A DNA stretch of 64,000 nucleotides from Streptomyces sp. NBC_00249 (GCF_026342355.1 NZ_JAPEMV010000001.1:1426001-1490000); one strand, 5' to 3'. Positions 8,425-16,543 are shown, counted from the first letter of the stretch. Made by a program: numbers and translations. Notes: a model not told the origin generated them from the letters alone.

Positions 8425-8661
8425 GTGACCGTGGGCGACTGGTTCCTCGTGGCGTTCGTCAGCGCGCCCCTGGCGGCGTTCGCCCTGCTGCTCCTGGCGG
8501 AGGCCGTGTCGGGCGACGACGCGCCGGACGCCTGCGGGGCATGCGGCCACTCCCGGGCGCAGCACAGCGCCGGGGACTGCACCGCGGCCGGGCCGTGCGG
8601 CTGCCCGCGCTACGAGGAGCCGCCGCGCGAGGATCCGGTGCCGATCGGGTGCGGCGGCTGA
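8425..8661 (+). CDS. Membrane-anchored small Cys/His-rich protein (copy 2)
   Basis: 78 residues from GTG 8425, 13 bp after the previous gene. One transmembrane helix at residues 5-27 (FLVAFVSAPLAAFALLLLAE) is followed by C-x2-C-x-H-x4-H-x4-C-x5-C-x-C (CGACGHSRAQH, CGCPRY). This repeats the order of ligands in the preceding protein with shorter loops. The tail is acidic and ends in IGCGG, like the HGPCGG ending of copy 1. A membrane-bound partner of the soluble copy is a reasonable inference; function is unknown. Confidence 0.6.
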   Translation: MTVGDWFLVAFVSAPLAAFALLLLAEAVSGDDAPDACGACGHSRAQHSAGDCTAAGPCGCPRYEEPPREDPVPIGCGG

Positions 8662-8674
8662 GGCGCGCCCTCGG

Positions 8675-8926
8675 TCAGACCGGTACGAGCGCGCAGCGGC
8701 GTATGACGTCGTCCAGGGAGAGGCCGAGGGCCTCGGCGAGGGCGGCGACCGTGAAGAAGGCCGGGGTGGGTGCCCGCCCGGTCTCGATCTTACGGAGGGT
8801 CTCGGCGGAGAGGCCCGCGCTGGCCGCGACCTCGACCATGCTGCGGCCTGCGCGCGCCTCGCGCAGCAGCGCGCCCAGGCGCTCGCCCCGCTCGCGCTCT
8901 TCGGGTGTCAGGGGAGTACGGACCAT
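8675..8926 (-). CDS. XRE-family helix-turn-helix regulator
   Basis: 83 residues and essentially only an HTH_3 domain: LGALLREARAGRSMVEVAAS (helices 1-2), AGLSAETLRKIETGRAPTPA (recognition helix), then a dimerisation helix (FTVAALAEALGLSLDDV). It is divergent from the methionine aminopeptidase gene and shares a 64-bp intergenic region containing an AT-rich palindrome. That arrangement makes autoregulation and control of map the likely role. Confidence 0.85.
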   Translation of the reverse strand: MVRTPLTPEERERGERLGALLREARAGRSMVEVAASAGLSAETLRKIETGRAPTPAFFTVAALAEALGLSLDDVIRRCALVPV

Positions 8927-8949
8927 GCCTCCATCCTACCCCGGAACCC

Positions 8950-8987
8950 AATAACTATCCCGTTACAGTTATACCGGTATAGTTATT
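8950..8987 (+). promoter_or_regulatory. Palindromic operator and probable leaderless promoter of map
   Basis: AATAACTAT at 8950-8958 is the exact inverted repeat of ATAGTTATT at 8979-8987. A second, perfect palindrome TATACCGGTATA lies at 8970-8981, and AGTTAT also occurs at 8967-8972. The -10-like hexamer TATAGT at 8978-8983 is only 8 bases before the map ATG at 8991, and there is no Shine-Dalgarno. Transcription would therefore start at or next to the A of ATG. The AT content is far above the surroundings. The XRE protein encoded on the other side is the natural ligand. Confidence 0.65.
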
Positions 8988-8990
8988 GGC

Positions 8991-9758
8991 ATGGTGAAGC
9001 TGAAGACGGACGAAGCGATCGACGAGATGCGTGCGGCCGGCCGGGTGGTCGCCCACGCCCTGGCAGCCGTACGGGAACACGCGCGGGTGGGGGTCTCCCT
9101 GCGGGACATGGACGGGGTGGCCCGCGCGGTGCTGCGCGAGGCCGGGGCGGGCTCGCCCTTCCTCGGCTACCGGCCGCAGTTCGCGCCGGTGCCCTTCCCT
9201 GCGGTGGTGTGCGTCTCCGTCAACGACGCGATCGTGCACGGCATCCCGGACGACTACCGGCTGCGCGACGGCGACCTGGTCAGCGTCGACTGCGGGGCGA
9301 AGCTCGCCGGCTGGGTCGGGGACGCGGCCGTCAGCTTCACCGTCGGCCGGGCGCGCCCCGCCGACCTGCGGCTCATCGAGACCGCCGAGGCGGCCCTCGC
9401 CGCCGGGATCGCGGCGGCCGTCCCCGGCAACCGGATCGGCGACATCGCCCACGCCATCGGCACCGTCTGCCGCACCGCCGGGTACGGCATCCCGGACGGC
9501 TTCGGCGGCCACGGCGTGGGCCGCAGCATGCACGAGGACCCGGGCGTCCCCAACGAGGGCCCGCCGGGACGCGGCATGAAGCTGCGCCCCGGCATGGTCC
9601 TCGCGATCGAGCCGATGCTGATCGCCGGCGGCACCGACGACTACACCTGCGACCCCGACGGCTGGACCCTGCGCACCGTCGACGGCTCCCGCGCCGCCCA
9701 CGCCGAGCACACGGTCGCGATCACCGCCGAGGGCCCCAGGATCCTCACCGCCCTCTAG
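8991..9758 (+). CDS. map: Type I methionine aminopeptidase
   Basis: 255 residues. It removes the initiator Met from nascent proteins. The five metal ligands of the pita-bread fold are visible: Asp in SVDCGAKL and Asp in GWVGDAAVSF (near 97 and 108), His in GHGVGRSMHEDP near 172, Glu in AIEPML near 205 and Glu in AHAEHTVAIT near 238. The N-terminus lacks the zinc-finger extension. It is not next to secY/adk, where the housekeeping map normally lies, so this is probably an additional copy. It is paired with a private XRE regulator and appears to be leaderless. Confidence 0.92.
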   Translation: MVKLKTDEAIDEMRAAGRVVAHALAAVREHARVGVSLRDMDGVARAVLREAGAGSPFLGYRPQFAPVPFPAVVCVSVNDAIVHGIPDDYRLRDGDLVSVDCGAKLAGWVGDAAVSFTVGRARPADLRLIETAEAALAAGIAAAVPGNRIGDIAHAIGTVCRTAGYGIPDGFGGHGVGRSMHEDPGVPNEGPPGRGMKLRPGMVLAIEPMLIAGGTDDYTCDPDGWTLRTVDGSRAAHAEHTVAITAEGPRILTAL

Positions 9759-9773
9759 ATCACCGCCCGGGCG

Positions 9774-11582
9774 CTACGGCTTTCCGTGCGGGTGGACCAC
9801 CATCGCCGAGCCCCCGCCCCGGCGGCTGGTCTCCGCCGCCGCCAGCCAGCGGCCGTCCGGCAGGCGCTGGACCCCGGTGGCGGCGCCGATCTCGGGGTTC
9901 TGCCGGAAGCCCTGCCCCAGGGCCTCCAGTTCACCGCGCAGCGCGCTGTTCCACAGGCCCGGCTCCAGCTCGGTGGTGGTCTGGTTGCGCTGGCTCGCGC
10001 GCGGGGCCGCGATGGCGTCGACCAGCGGCAGGCCCCGGTCCAGGTGCCCCAGCAGGGTCTGCAGGACGGTGGTGATGATGGTGGCGCCGCCCGGGGAGCC
10101 GACGGCCAGGACCGGACGGCCGTCCTCCAGGACGATCGTCGGGGACATGGAGGACCGCGGGCGCTTGCCCGGACCGGGCAGGTTCGGGTCGGGGACCCCG
10201 GGCGCGGCCGGGGCGAAGGAGAAGTCCGTCAGCTCGTTGTTGAGCAGGAACCCGCGCCCCGGGACGGTGATGGCGCTGCCGCCCGTGGACTCGATGGTCA
10301 GGGTGTAGGACACCACGTTGCCCCAGCGGTCGGCGACCGTCAGGTGGGTGGTGTTCTCCCCCTCGTAGGTGGTCGGGGCGGCCTGCCCCGTGGTGGCGCA
10401 GGGGGCGGGGTGGCGCGGGTCGCCGGGGGCCAGCGGGCTGGTCAGGGCCCGGTCCGGCTCGATCAGGCAGGCGCGGCTGTCCGCGAACCGCTGCGAGAGC
10501 AGCTCGCGCGTCGGGACGGACTCGGCGGCCGGGTCACCGACCCACCGGCCCCGGTCCGCGAAGGAGATCCGGGAGGCCTCGATGAACCGGTGCAGGTACT
10601 GGGACTCCGAGAGCTTCGAGAGGTCGGTGCGCTCCAGGATGTTCAGCGCCTCGCCGACGGTGGTGCCGCCGGAGGAGGAGGGGGCCATGCTGTACACGTC
10701 CAGGCCCCGGTAGCTGACCTGCGTCGGGGCCTGCCGCTTGGTCTCGTAGGCGCGCAGGTCGGCGGCGGTGAGGTCACCGGAGCGGACGTTGCGGGTGGCG
10801 GCCGGGTCGACGGGGGGCTTGCGGACCGTGCGGACGATGTCCTCGGCGATCGGGCCCCGGTAGAGGGCTCCGGCGCCCTTGCGGCCGAGTTCGGCGTACG
10901 TGGCGGCGAGGTCCGGGTTCTTGAAGGTGGAGCCGACGACGGGGAGTTGCCCGCCCGGCAGGAACAGCCTGCGGGTGTCGGGGAAGTCCTTGAAGCGGTC
11001 CTGGTTGGCCTCGGTCTGCGCGCGGAAGGTGCTGTCGACGGTGAAGCCGTCACGGGCGAGCTTCTCGGCGGGGCGCAGGAGCCGGCCCAGCGGCCGGGTG
11101 CCCCAGGCGTCGAGGGCGGTCTTCCAGGTGGCGGGGGTGCCGGGGACGCCGACGCCGCGGCCGCTGGTCTGGCCCTCGGCGAAGGGGATCGGGACGCCGT
11201 TCTCCTGGAACAGCCCGGCGGTGGCGCTCGCGGGCGCGGTCTCACGGCCGTCGACGGTCTGCACCCGGCGGGACTTGGCGTCGTAGTAGACGAAGTAGCC
11301 GCCCCCGCCGATCCCGGCCGAGTACGGCTCGGTCACCCCGAGCGCGGCCGCGGTGGCGACGGCGGCGTCCACGGCGTTGCCGCCGGAGCGCAGGACCTCG
11401 ATACCGACGGCGGAGGCGTCCGCGTCGACGCTCGCGACGGCCCCGCCGTACCCGGCGGCGACGGGGACCTTGGGCGGCGCGGCCGGCGCGGCCGGGGCCG
11501 CAGGCGGGGCGGCGGCCCCGGTCGAGACGAGTGCGGCCACGACGGCCAGCAGCGGTAACGTACGGGCGGCGCGACGGTGCAT
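9774..11582 (-). CDS. ggt: Secreted gamma-glutamyltransferase
   Basis: 602 residues. It is exported by a signal peptide at residues 1-25 (LPLLAVVAALVSTGAAA). It hydrolyses or transfers the gamma-glutamyl group of glutathione-like peptides. The precursor self-cleaves before Thr411 in ENTTHLTVADRWGN, which becomes the nucleophile of the small subunit. The substrate-site segments PGGATIITTV and the conserved RSSMSPTI are present. Large-subunit motifs GGNAVDAAVATAAALGV and GIGGGGYFVYYD are intact. It stands alone, convergent with map and divergent from the MITE region. Confidence 0.93.
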   Translation of the reverse strand: MHRRAARTLPLLAVVAALVSTGAAAPPAAPAAPAAPPKVPVAAGYGGAVASVDADASAVGIEVLRSGGNAVDAAVATAAALGVTEPYSAGIGGGGYFVYYDAKSRRVQTVDGRETAPASATAGLFQENGVPIPFAEGQTSGRGVGVPGTPATWKTALDAWGTRPLGRLLRPAEKLARDGFTVDSTFRAQTEANQDRFKDFPDTRRLFLPGGQLPVVGSTFKNPDLAATYAELGRKGAGALYRGPIAEDIVRTVRKPPVDPAATRNVRSGDLTAADLRAYETKRQAPTQVSYRGLDVYSMAPSSSGGTTVGEALNILERTDLSKLSESQYLHRFIEASRISFADRGRWVGDPAAESVPTRELLSQRFADSRACLIEPDRALTSPLAPGDPRHPAPCATTGQAAPTTYEGENTTHLTVADRWGNVVSYTLTIESTGGSAITVPGRGFLLNNELTDFSFAPAAPGVPDPNLPGPGKRPRSSMSPTIVLEDGRPVLAVGSPGGATIITTVLQTLLGHLDRGLPLVDAIAAPRASQRNQTTTELEPGLWNSALRGELEALGQGFRQNPEIGAATGVQRLPDGRWLAAAETSRRGGGSAMVVHPHGKP

Positions 11583-11704
11583 CCGAACCTCCAGTGGCAG
11601 CGTCCGCCGAGCCTAGCGGCCGCCCCCACGTCCCGTCAGGGCGTCGGCGCAGCAGTGCGGTTCAGGGTCTCGGCACCGGCTGGTGACCCTCTCGATCGGA
11701 TGCC

Positions 11705-11869
11705 CTAGTGCTGTGGCCGGGAAGGTTTGCCGGGGCGCGGCGTCCGGTGCGGTACATCGCAAGGCGGAGGACCGCGGCTCGTACTGGACGTACTTGCGCG
11801 GTCCGACAACGCGGCGAGGTGCCGTGCCGGGCGTCGCGACCCGGTGAACTTTTCCGGTCACAGCACTAG
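11705..11869. mobile_element. 165-bp MITE-like palindromic element
   Basis: The ends are inverted repeats. CTAGTGCTGTG at 11705-11715 mirrors CACAGCACTAG at 11859-11869, and similarity continues inward so that 20 of the outer 23 bases match, then roughly two thirds of the next 20. The inner part is also symmetric about position 11787 (GGACCGC 11769-11775 against GCGGTCC 11798-11804; GTAC at 11781 and 11790). So the whole element folds into one hairpin. It has no coding capacity. The terminal TA inside CTAG fits a TA target duplication as in IS630/Tc1-type elements (inference). It ends 10 bp before the next start codon. Confidence 0.75.
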
Positions 11870-11879
11870 CATCCCGCGC

Positions 11880-12608
11880 ATGAACGACGACGTGCGCAAC
11901 ATCGTGCTCGGGGTGGTGGCCACCGCGTGCAGCGGCGGGATCGGCTGGTTCTCCCGGACCTACCTCTGGCGGCGCGCGCTGCGCCGCAAGCAGGCCTTCT
12001 TCGGGCTGCCGACCGGGTCCGACTGTCTGTTCGTGGTCAACCGCCAGATGGGCGGGAAGGACTCCTCCCTGCACCGCAACGACGCCTTCGCCCTGCTGGA
12101 GATATCCGCACTGATCAAGGACTGCGGGGCCACCGTGCAGGTCGTCACCCACGAGGGGGCCCGCCAGGGCTTCGGTGAGCGGGCCGAGTTCTGCGTCGGC
12201 GGGCCGGCCTCCAACGTCCGGACGACCGCGCACCTGACCTCCATGCTGCCGGGGGTGCGCGTCGTCATCGGCCTCGAAGCCGGCGATCCGGACCGGGGGG
12301 CCATCCATGTCGGCGGCGAGACGTACCGGTGGGTGCCGGGCCTCGTCGAGTACGTGCTGTTGGCGCGGCTGACGGCCGGGCGGGGCTCCCGGCCGGTGTT
12401 CCTGCTGTCCGGGCAGACCGCCAACAGCAACCAGGCCGCCGCCCGTTATCTCGCCCGGCACCACGTCCCGCTGGCCCGCACCTACCGCGACGAGTCGTTC
12501 TGCGTCGTCCTGAAGGTGGTCAACTCCGATGCGTACGGGCCCGATGTGACGGAGCTGGTGGCGGACGTCACCGCGGCGGCCCGGACACCCGTAGCGGCAG
12601 CCGCGTGA
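11880..12608 (+). CDS. Unknown protein with N-terminal membrane helix and Rossmann-like domain
   Basis: 242 residues from ATG 11880. A transmembrane helix at residues 6-22 (NIVLGVVATACSGGIGWF) is followed by a basic stretch (RTYLWRRALRRK). A soluble alpha/beta domain follows: strand-like DCLFVVNRQMGG, then CGATVQVVTHEGA, a GGPASNVRTT motif near residue 113, GVRVVIGLEAGDP, and VFLLSGQTANSNQAAARYL near 185. The GGPASN loop recalls nucleotide-binding loops of TIR/SLOG/deoxyribosyltransferase-like folds, but I cannot assign a family. No ribosome site is visible because a MITE ends 10 bp upstream. Its last 41 bp overlap the convergent P450 gene. Confidence 0.65.
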   Translation: MNDDVRNIVLGVVATACSGGIGWFSRTYLWRRALRRKQAFFGLPTGSDCLFVVNRQMGGKDSSLHRNDAFALLEISALIKDCGATVQVVTHEGARQGFGERAEFCVGGPASNVRTTAHLTSMLPGVRVVIGLEAGDPDRGAIHVGGETYRWVPGLVEYVLLARLTAGRGSRPVFLLSGQTANSNQAAARYLARHHVPLARTYRDESFCVVLKVVNSDAYGPDVTELVADVTAAARTPVAAAA

Positions 12609-13848
12609 TCCCGTTGATGAAGTTGGACACCAGCCCGCGGGGCTCCCCCGCCAGTTCGGGCGGGGGCATGGCCGCACGCCACTCCTCGTGGAGGGTGCGC
12701 AGCTGGAGCCGGGCGAAGTGGGCGCCCAGGCAGACGTGGGGGCCGTCGCCGAAGGAGACGTGCGGGTTCGGGGAGCGGGCGGGGTCGAGCCGGTCCGGGT
12801 CGGTGAAGACGCGTTCGTCGTGGTTGGCGGAGGCGTGGAAGACGACCACCTTGTCCCCGGCGGCGATCGGCTGTCCGGCGAGTTCGGTGGCGCGGGCGGC
12901 GGTGCGGCGGAAGCTCAGCACCGGGGGGTGGACGCGCAGGAGTTCCTCGACGGCCGTCGCCACGGGGGCGCTGCCGTCGGCGATCCGCCGGTAGGCGTCG
13001 GGCTGGCGGGCGAGGGCGAGCAGGCCGCCGGGGGCGGCGCTGCGGACGGTGTCGTTGCCCGCGACGGTCAGCAGGAAGAAGAACATCTCCAGCTCGGCCG
13101 GCTCCAGTCCGGCCAGCGCGAGGGCGGTCATCACGTCGTCGCCGGGGTGGGCCCGTTTGTGGGCGGCCAGTTCGCGGGCGTACGCGAACATCTCGCCGAG
13201 CAGGGCCGGGGAGCGCGGGTTGAGCGGCTTGCCGTCCGGACCGAGGCGCGGCGCGGGGGCGTCCTCGGGGTCCTGGTAGCCGATGATCCGCACCGTCCAC
13301 TCCAGCAGCAGGCCCCGGTCGGCGGCGGGAACGCCCAGCAGGTCGGTGAGGTTCAGCAGGGCGTACTCGTCGGTGACGGCGCCGACCAGGTCGGCGGCTC
13401 CGTCCGCGGCGCCGTCACGGGCCGCGGCCAGCAGGGTACGGGCGCGCTCGCGCACCCGCCCGGCGAAGGCGTCGACCCGGGCGGGGGTGAAGGCCCGGGA
13501 GACCAGGCGGCGCAGCCTGCCGTGGCCGGGGGGATCCTGGTTGAGCATGGTGCGGCGCAGGAAGGGCAGGTCGGCCGGGTCGGGGTCGCGGATCTGGGTG
13601 GCGCCGAGGCAGGAGGAGTACGTGGTGTGGTCGCGCAGGACGCGGACGACGTCGGCGTGGCGGGTGACGGCCCAGAAGCCGGGGCCGGCGGGCCAGCCCT
13701 GGATCTCCGGCTCGTCCTGCCAGGCCACGGGGTGGCGGTCGCGCAGCAGCCGGTACCGCTCGTGCGGGACGCCGGCGGCGTAGACGCGCGGGTCGAAGAC
13801 GTCGGGCACGGCGGAGGCATCGAGGGCATCGGCGGCGGCGCGTTCCAT
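12568..13848 (-). CDS. Cytochrome P450
   Basis: 426 residues from ATG 13846-13848; a TTG start 36 bp upstream is possible. The heme-ligand motif FGDGPHVCLG places the thiolate Cys near residue 373. The I-helix is AGNDTVRSA with the oxygen-activating acid/Thr pair, the K-helix ExxR is EELLRVHPP, and the meander RTAARATELAGQPI is present. Class I bacterial P450, soluble, needing ferredoxin and reductase not encoded here. The sequence is close to the CYP107/CYP125-type bacterial groups by eye only; the substrate is unknown. It is followed by no partner gene, and its 3' end overlaps the convergent unknown gene. Confidence 0.92.
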   Translation of the reverse strand: MERAAADALDASAVPDVFDPRVYAAGVPHERYRLLRDRHPVAWQDEPEIQGWPAGPGFWAVTRHADVVRVLRDHTTYSSCLGATQIRDPDPADLPFLRRTMLNQDPPGHGRLRRLVSRAFTPARVDAFAGRVRERARTLLAAARDGAADGAADLVGAVTDEYALLNLTDLLGVPAADRGLLLEWTVRIIGYQDPEDAPAPRLGPDGKPLNPRSPALLGEMFAYARELAAHKRAHPGDDVMTALALAGLEPAELEMFFFLLTVAGNDTVRSAAPGGLLALARQPDAYRRIADGSAPVATAVEELLRVHPPVLSFRRTAARATELAGQPIAAGDKVVVFHASANHDERVFTDPDRLDPARSPNPHVSFGDGPHVCLGAHFARLQLRTLHEEWRAAMPPPELAGEPRGLVSNFINGITRLPLRVSGPPR

Positions 13849-13887
13849 GGTCCACACGGTGGCGGCACGGCGCGGCCCGCGCAAGGC

Positions 13888-14397
13888 CTATGCGTCGCAG
13901 TGCGCGGGGTCGAGGGTGGTGTCCGGGCCGCGGAGGACCGCCGTGTAGCGCGCGTCGACGGAGGACAGGGCGCTGCACACGAGCTGGCTGCGGGCGAGCG
14001 GTTCCAGGCCGGCCACGCCGAAGGGGACGCGGATCTCGATCCGGTCGTGGGCGGTGAAGGCGACGCCGACCGCCGCGGCCTCCTGGGGTTCGGTCCGGGG
14101 CAGCCGGGTGCCGAAGCCCGCCTCCTGCTCGGTGCGGCCGGGGCCCAGCAGCAGGCGCACCAGGGCGGTGCGGGGGGTGGCGGGCGGTTCCCCGGCGAGG
14201 GTTGCGGGGACGAGCCGGCCGTCGGGGTCCACGTAGTAGGCCATCGGGGTGCCGGGCCGCGCGGGGACCACGACCCGTGCGGCGGCGCCGCTCTCGACGA
14301 CACCGGTGGGCTTGATCCCGCAGGCGGTGAGCGGCAGCGGGCCGAGCAGGACCGCCGCCGCCGCGACGCCCGCCGCCGCGGGCCGGGTCCGGGTCAC
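13888..14397 (-). CDS. GerMN-like lipoprotein of a three-gene signalling operon
   Basis: 169 residues. The signal peptide ends in a lipobox, LPLTAC, so it is anchored outside the membrane. The mature part (ARVVVPARPGTPMAYYVDPD through RTALVRLLLGPGRTEQEAG) matches the GerMN/LpqB-type fold: a strand with YYVD, then a LVRLLLGP helix. The GTG start at 14395-14397 overlaps the stop of the sensor kinase (GTGA), so it is translated with it. Lipoproteins placed this way (AfsQ3 or CseA types) modulate the sensor kinase in Streptomyces. That role is inferred from gene order. Confidence 0.8.
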   Translation of the reverse strand: MTRTRPAAAGVAAAAVLLGPLPLTACGIKPTGVVESGAAARVVVPARPGTPMAYYVDPDGRLVPATLAGEPPATPRTALVRLLLGPGRTEQEAGFGTRLPRTEPQEAAAVGVAFTAHDRIEIRVPFGVAGLEPLARSQLVCSALSSVDARYTAVLRGPDTTLDPAHCDA

Positions 14398-15848
14398 GCG
14401 CCGGCCTCCAGGGGCATGTCGAGGCGGAACACGGCTCCCCCGCCGGGGGCGTTGGAGGCGCTCAGGGTGCCGCCGTGCAGCCGGACGTTCTCCAGGGTGA
14501 TGGCGAGTCCGAGTCCGCTGCCGGCGGAGCGGGTGCGGGCGGCGTCGGCCTTGTAGAAGCGTTCGAAGATGTGCGGGAGCACCTCGGGGGCGATGCCGGG
14601 GCCGCTGTCGGAGACCTCCACCTGCAGCCGTTCGCCGCCCCCGCCGGGAGCGCCCGGAGCGGTGCGTACGCGGACCCGTACGGGGGCGCCGCCGTGGCGC
14701 AGGGCGTTGCCGACGAGGTTGGCGAGGACCACGTCGAAGCGGCGCGGGTCGAGCCGGGCGCGGACCGCGTCCGGGAGTTCGGTGGTCACCCGGCCGTCGT
14801 CCCAGTGGCGGCGTTCGAGGGTCTTGCCCACGGCCTCGGCGATGTCCACGTCGTCGAGGTTGAGTTCGGCGGCGCGTGCGTCGAAGCGGGAGATCTCCAT
14901 CAGGTCCTCGACGAGGACGGCGAGTTTCCCGGTCTCGGTGCTGATCAGGCGCAGGGCCTTGGCGGTGTCGGGGTCGAGGTGTTCGGCGTCCTCGTCGAGG
15001 ACCTCGGTGACGGCGAGCATCCCGGCGAGCGGGGTGCGCAGTTCGTGGGAGACGTCGGAGGCGAAGCGGCGGGCCCGGGTCTCGGCCTCGCGCAGTTCGG
15101 CGACGGATTCCTCCAGGGCGCCGGCGGTCTCGTTGAAGGTCCGGGCGAGGCCGGAGAGTTCGTCGCGGCCCCGGACCTCGATCCGGGTGTCGAGGCGGCC
15201 GCGGCCGAGGCGCTGGGCGGCGCGCCGCATGTCCCGTACGGGCCGCAGGACGCTGCGCGCGGCGAGCAGGGCGGGGACGACGGCGATGGCGAGGCCGGGG
15301 ACGGCGCCCTGCCGGGCGGCCTGGACCATGGCGTCGACGGTCTGCTGCTCGCCGCCGAGCGGCATGACGGCGTAGAGGACGGCTCCGGTCGCCGCCCGGG
15401 ACCCGTGGTGGGTGAACACGGCGGGCATGGCGACGGTCAGGTAGGGCTCGCCGTGGCTGTCCTCGACGCGCTGGAAGGCTCCGTGGGGGTGGGCGGCGAC
15501 CTGGCGGCGCAGGGTGTCGGTGAGGATCGCGGAGGTGGCGGGGGTGGTGTTGGAGGAGGCGCGCAGGCTGCCGTACTCGCCGAACACCGTCCAGGGGTGG
15601 GGTTTGCCGCGCTTGCCGATCTCGTTGACGACGCGCTGGAGCTGCTGCTGGTCCATCGGCAGGGTCAGGGCCTGGTTCTCCAGCTGGTCGCGCAGGGTGC
15701 TGACGGCGGTGTCCTGGCTCTGGGTGAGGATCGCGGTGCGGGCCTGCTGGTAGGTGAGGGCGGCCGTGCTGACGGCGGAGATCACCGCGACCAGCAGGAA
15801 CGCCGCGATGAGGCGGGTGCGCAGTCCGAGCGGCGCCAGGTTTCGCAC
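14394..15848 (-). CDS. Sensor histidine kinase, AfsQ2/CseC type
   Basis: 484 residues. TM1 (RLIAAFLLVAVISAVSTAAL) is followed by an extracytoplasmic sensor of about 140 residues, TM2 near 180-205, HAMP (LRPVRDMRRAAQRLGRG), HisKA with phosphoacceptor His in DVSHELRTPLAG, and HATPase N, G1 and G2 boxes (NLVGNALRHGG, DSGPGIAPEV, GSGLGLAIT). GTG at 15846-15848 is chosen because AAGGGGGG lies 9 bases upstream and overlaps the stop of the regulator gene. It is coupled to the regulator upstream and the lipoprotein downstream. Confidence 0.92.
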   Translation of the reverse strand: MRNLAPLGLRTRLIAAFLLVAVISAVSTAALTYQQARTAILTQSQDTAVSTLRDQLENQALTLPMDQQQLQRVVNEIGKRGKPHPWTVFGEYGSLRASSNTTPATSAILTDTLRRQVAAHPHGAFQRVEDSHGEPYLTVAMPAVFTHHGSRAATGAVLYAVMPLGGEQQTVDAMVQAARQGAVPGLAIAVVPALLAARSVLRPVRDMRRAAQRLGRGRLDTRIEVRGRDELSGLARTFNETAGALEESVAELREAETRARRFASDVSHELRTPLAGMLAVTEVLDEDAEHLDPDTAKALRLISTETGKLAVLVEDLMEISRFDARAAELNLDDVDIAEAVGKTLERRHWDDGRVTTELPDAVRARLDPRRFDVVLANLVGNALRHGGAPVRVRVRTAPGAPGGGGERLQVEVSDSGPGIAPEVLPHIFERFYKADAARTRSAGSGLGLAITLENVRLHGGTLSASNAPGGGAVFRLDMPLEAGA

Positions 15849-15862
15849 GGCCGGTGCCCCCC

Positions 15863-16543
15863 TTACAGCGGTCCGAAGCGGTAGCCGAAGCCCCGCACGG
15901 TCTGTATGTAGCGGGGGCTGCTCCCGGGGTCCTCGATCTTGTTGCGCAGCCGGCGGACGCAGGCGTCCACGAGCCGGGCGTCGGCGTGGTAGCTGTGCTC
16001 CCACACGTACTCCAGGAGCTGCTGCCGGGAGAAGACCCGCTCGGGCGAGGCGGACAGGTGCAGGAGCAGTTTGATCTCGCTCGGGGCGAGGGGGACGCGT
16101 TCGCCGTCCTTGGCGACGGTCAGCCCGGCGCGGTCGACGGCGAGCGCGCCGTGCTGCTCGACCTCGGGGCGGCCCACGGGGTCGAGCAGGCGGCGCAGCA
16201 CGGCCTTGACGCGGGCTTCGATGACCTCGGTGCGGGCGGGTTTGACGATGTAGTCGTCGGCGCCGGCCTCCAGGCCGACGACGATGTCGAGGTCGTCGCC
16301 GCGCGCGGTGAGCATGATGATCGGGACTTCGCTGCTCTCGCGGATCCGGCGGCAGACCTGGACGCCGTTGATCCCCGGCAGCATGAGGTCGAGCAGGACC
16401 AGATCGGGGTGGAAGGTCCCCATCAGGGTCAGGCCCTCCTCGCCGGTCCCGGCGGCGCTCACCTCGTGTCCGCGGCGGCGCAGGCCCAGGCCCACCCCCT
16501 CGCGGATGGAAGGGTCGTCCTCGATCAGCAGTACGCGTGGCAT
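15863..16543 (-). CDS. OmpR/PhoB-type response regulator, AfsQ1/CseB-like
   Basis: 226 residues. The receiver domain has acidic pocket IEDD, phosphoacceptor Asp in LVLLDLMLPG near residue 51, Thr in MLTARGDD and Lys in DDYIVKPAR. The C-terminal winged helix is SEIKLLLHLSASPERVFSRQ, then RLVDACVRRLRNKIED and VRGFGYRFG. Sequence flavour is between AfsQ1 and CseB of S. coelicolor by memory, so I give no symbol. It is first of three genes and lies 43 bp after the murJ-like gene on the same strand. Confidence 0.93.
   Translation of the reverse strand: MPRVLLIEDDPSIREGVGLGLRRRGHEVSAAGTGEEGLTLMGTFHPDLVLLDLMLPGINGVQVCRRIRESSEVPIIMLTARGDDLDIVVGLEAGADDYIVKPARTEVIEARVKAVLRRLLDPVGRPEVEQHGALAVDRAGLTVAKDGERVPLAPSEIKLLLHLSASPERVFSRQQLLEYVWEHSYHADARLVDACVRRLRNKIEDPGSSPRYIQTVRGFGYRFGPL

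Noticed and set aside
11705..11869. Full insertion sequence
   Set aside because: Only 165 bp with no transposase reading frame; it is a MITE-like element at most.
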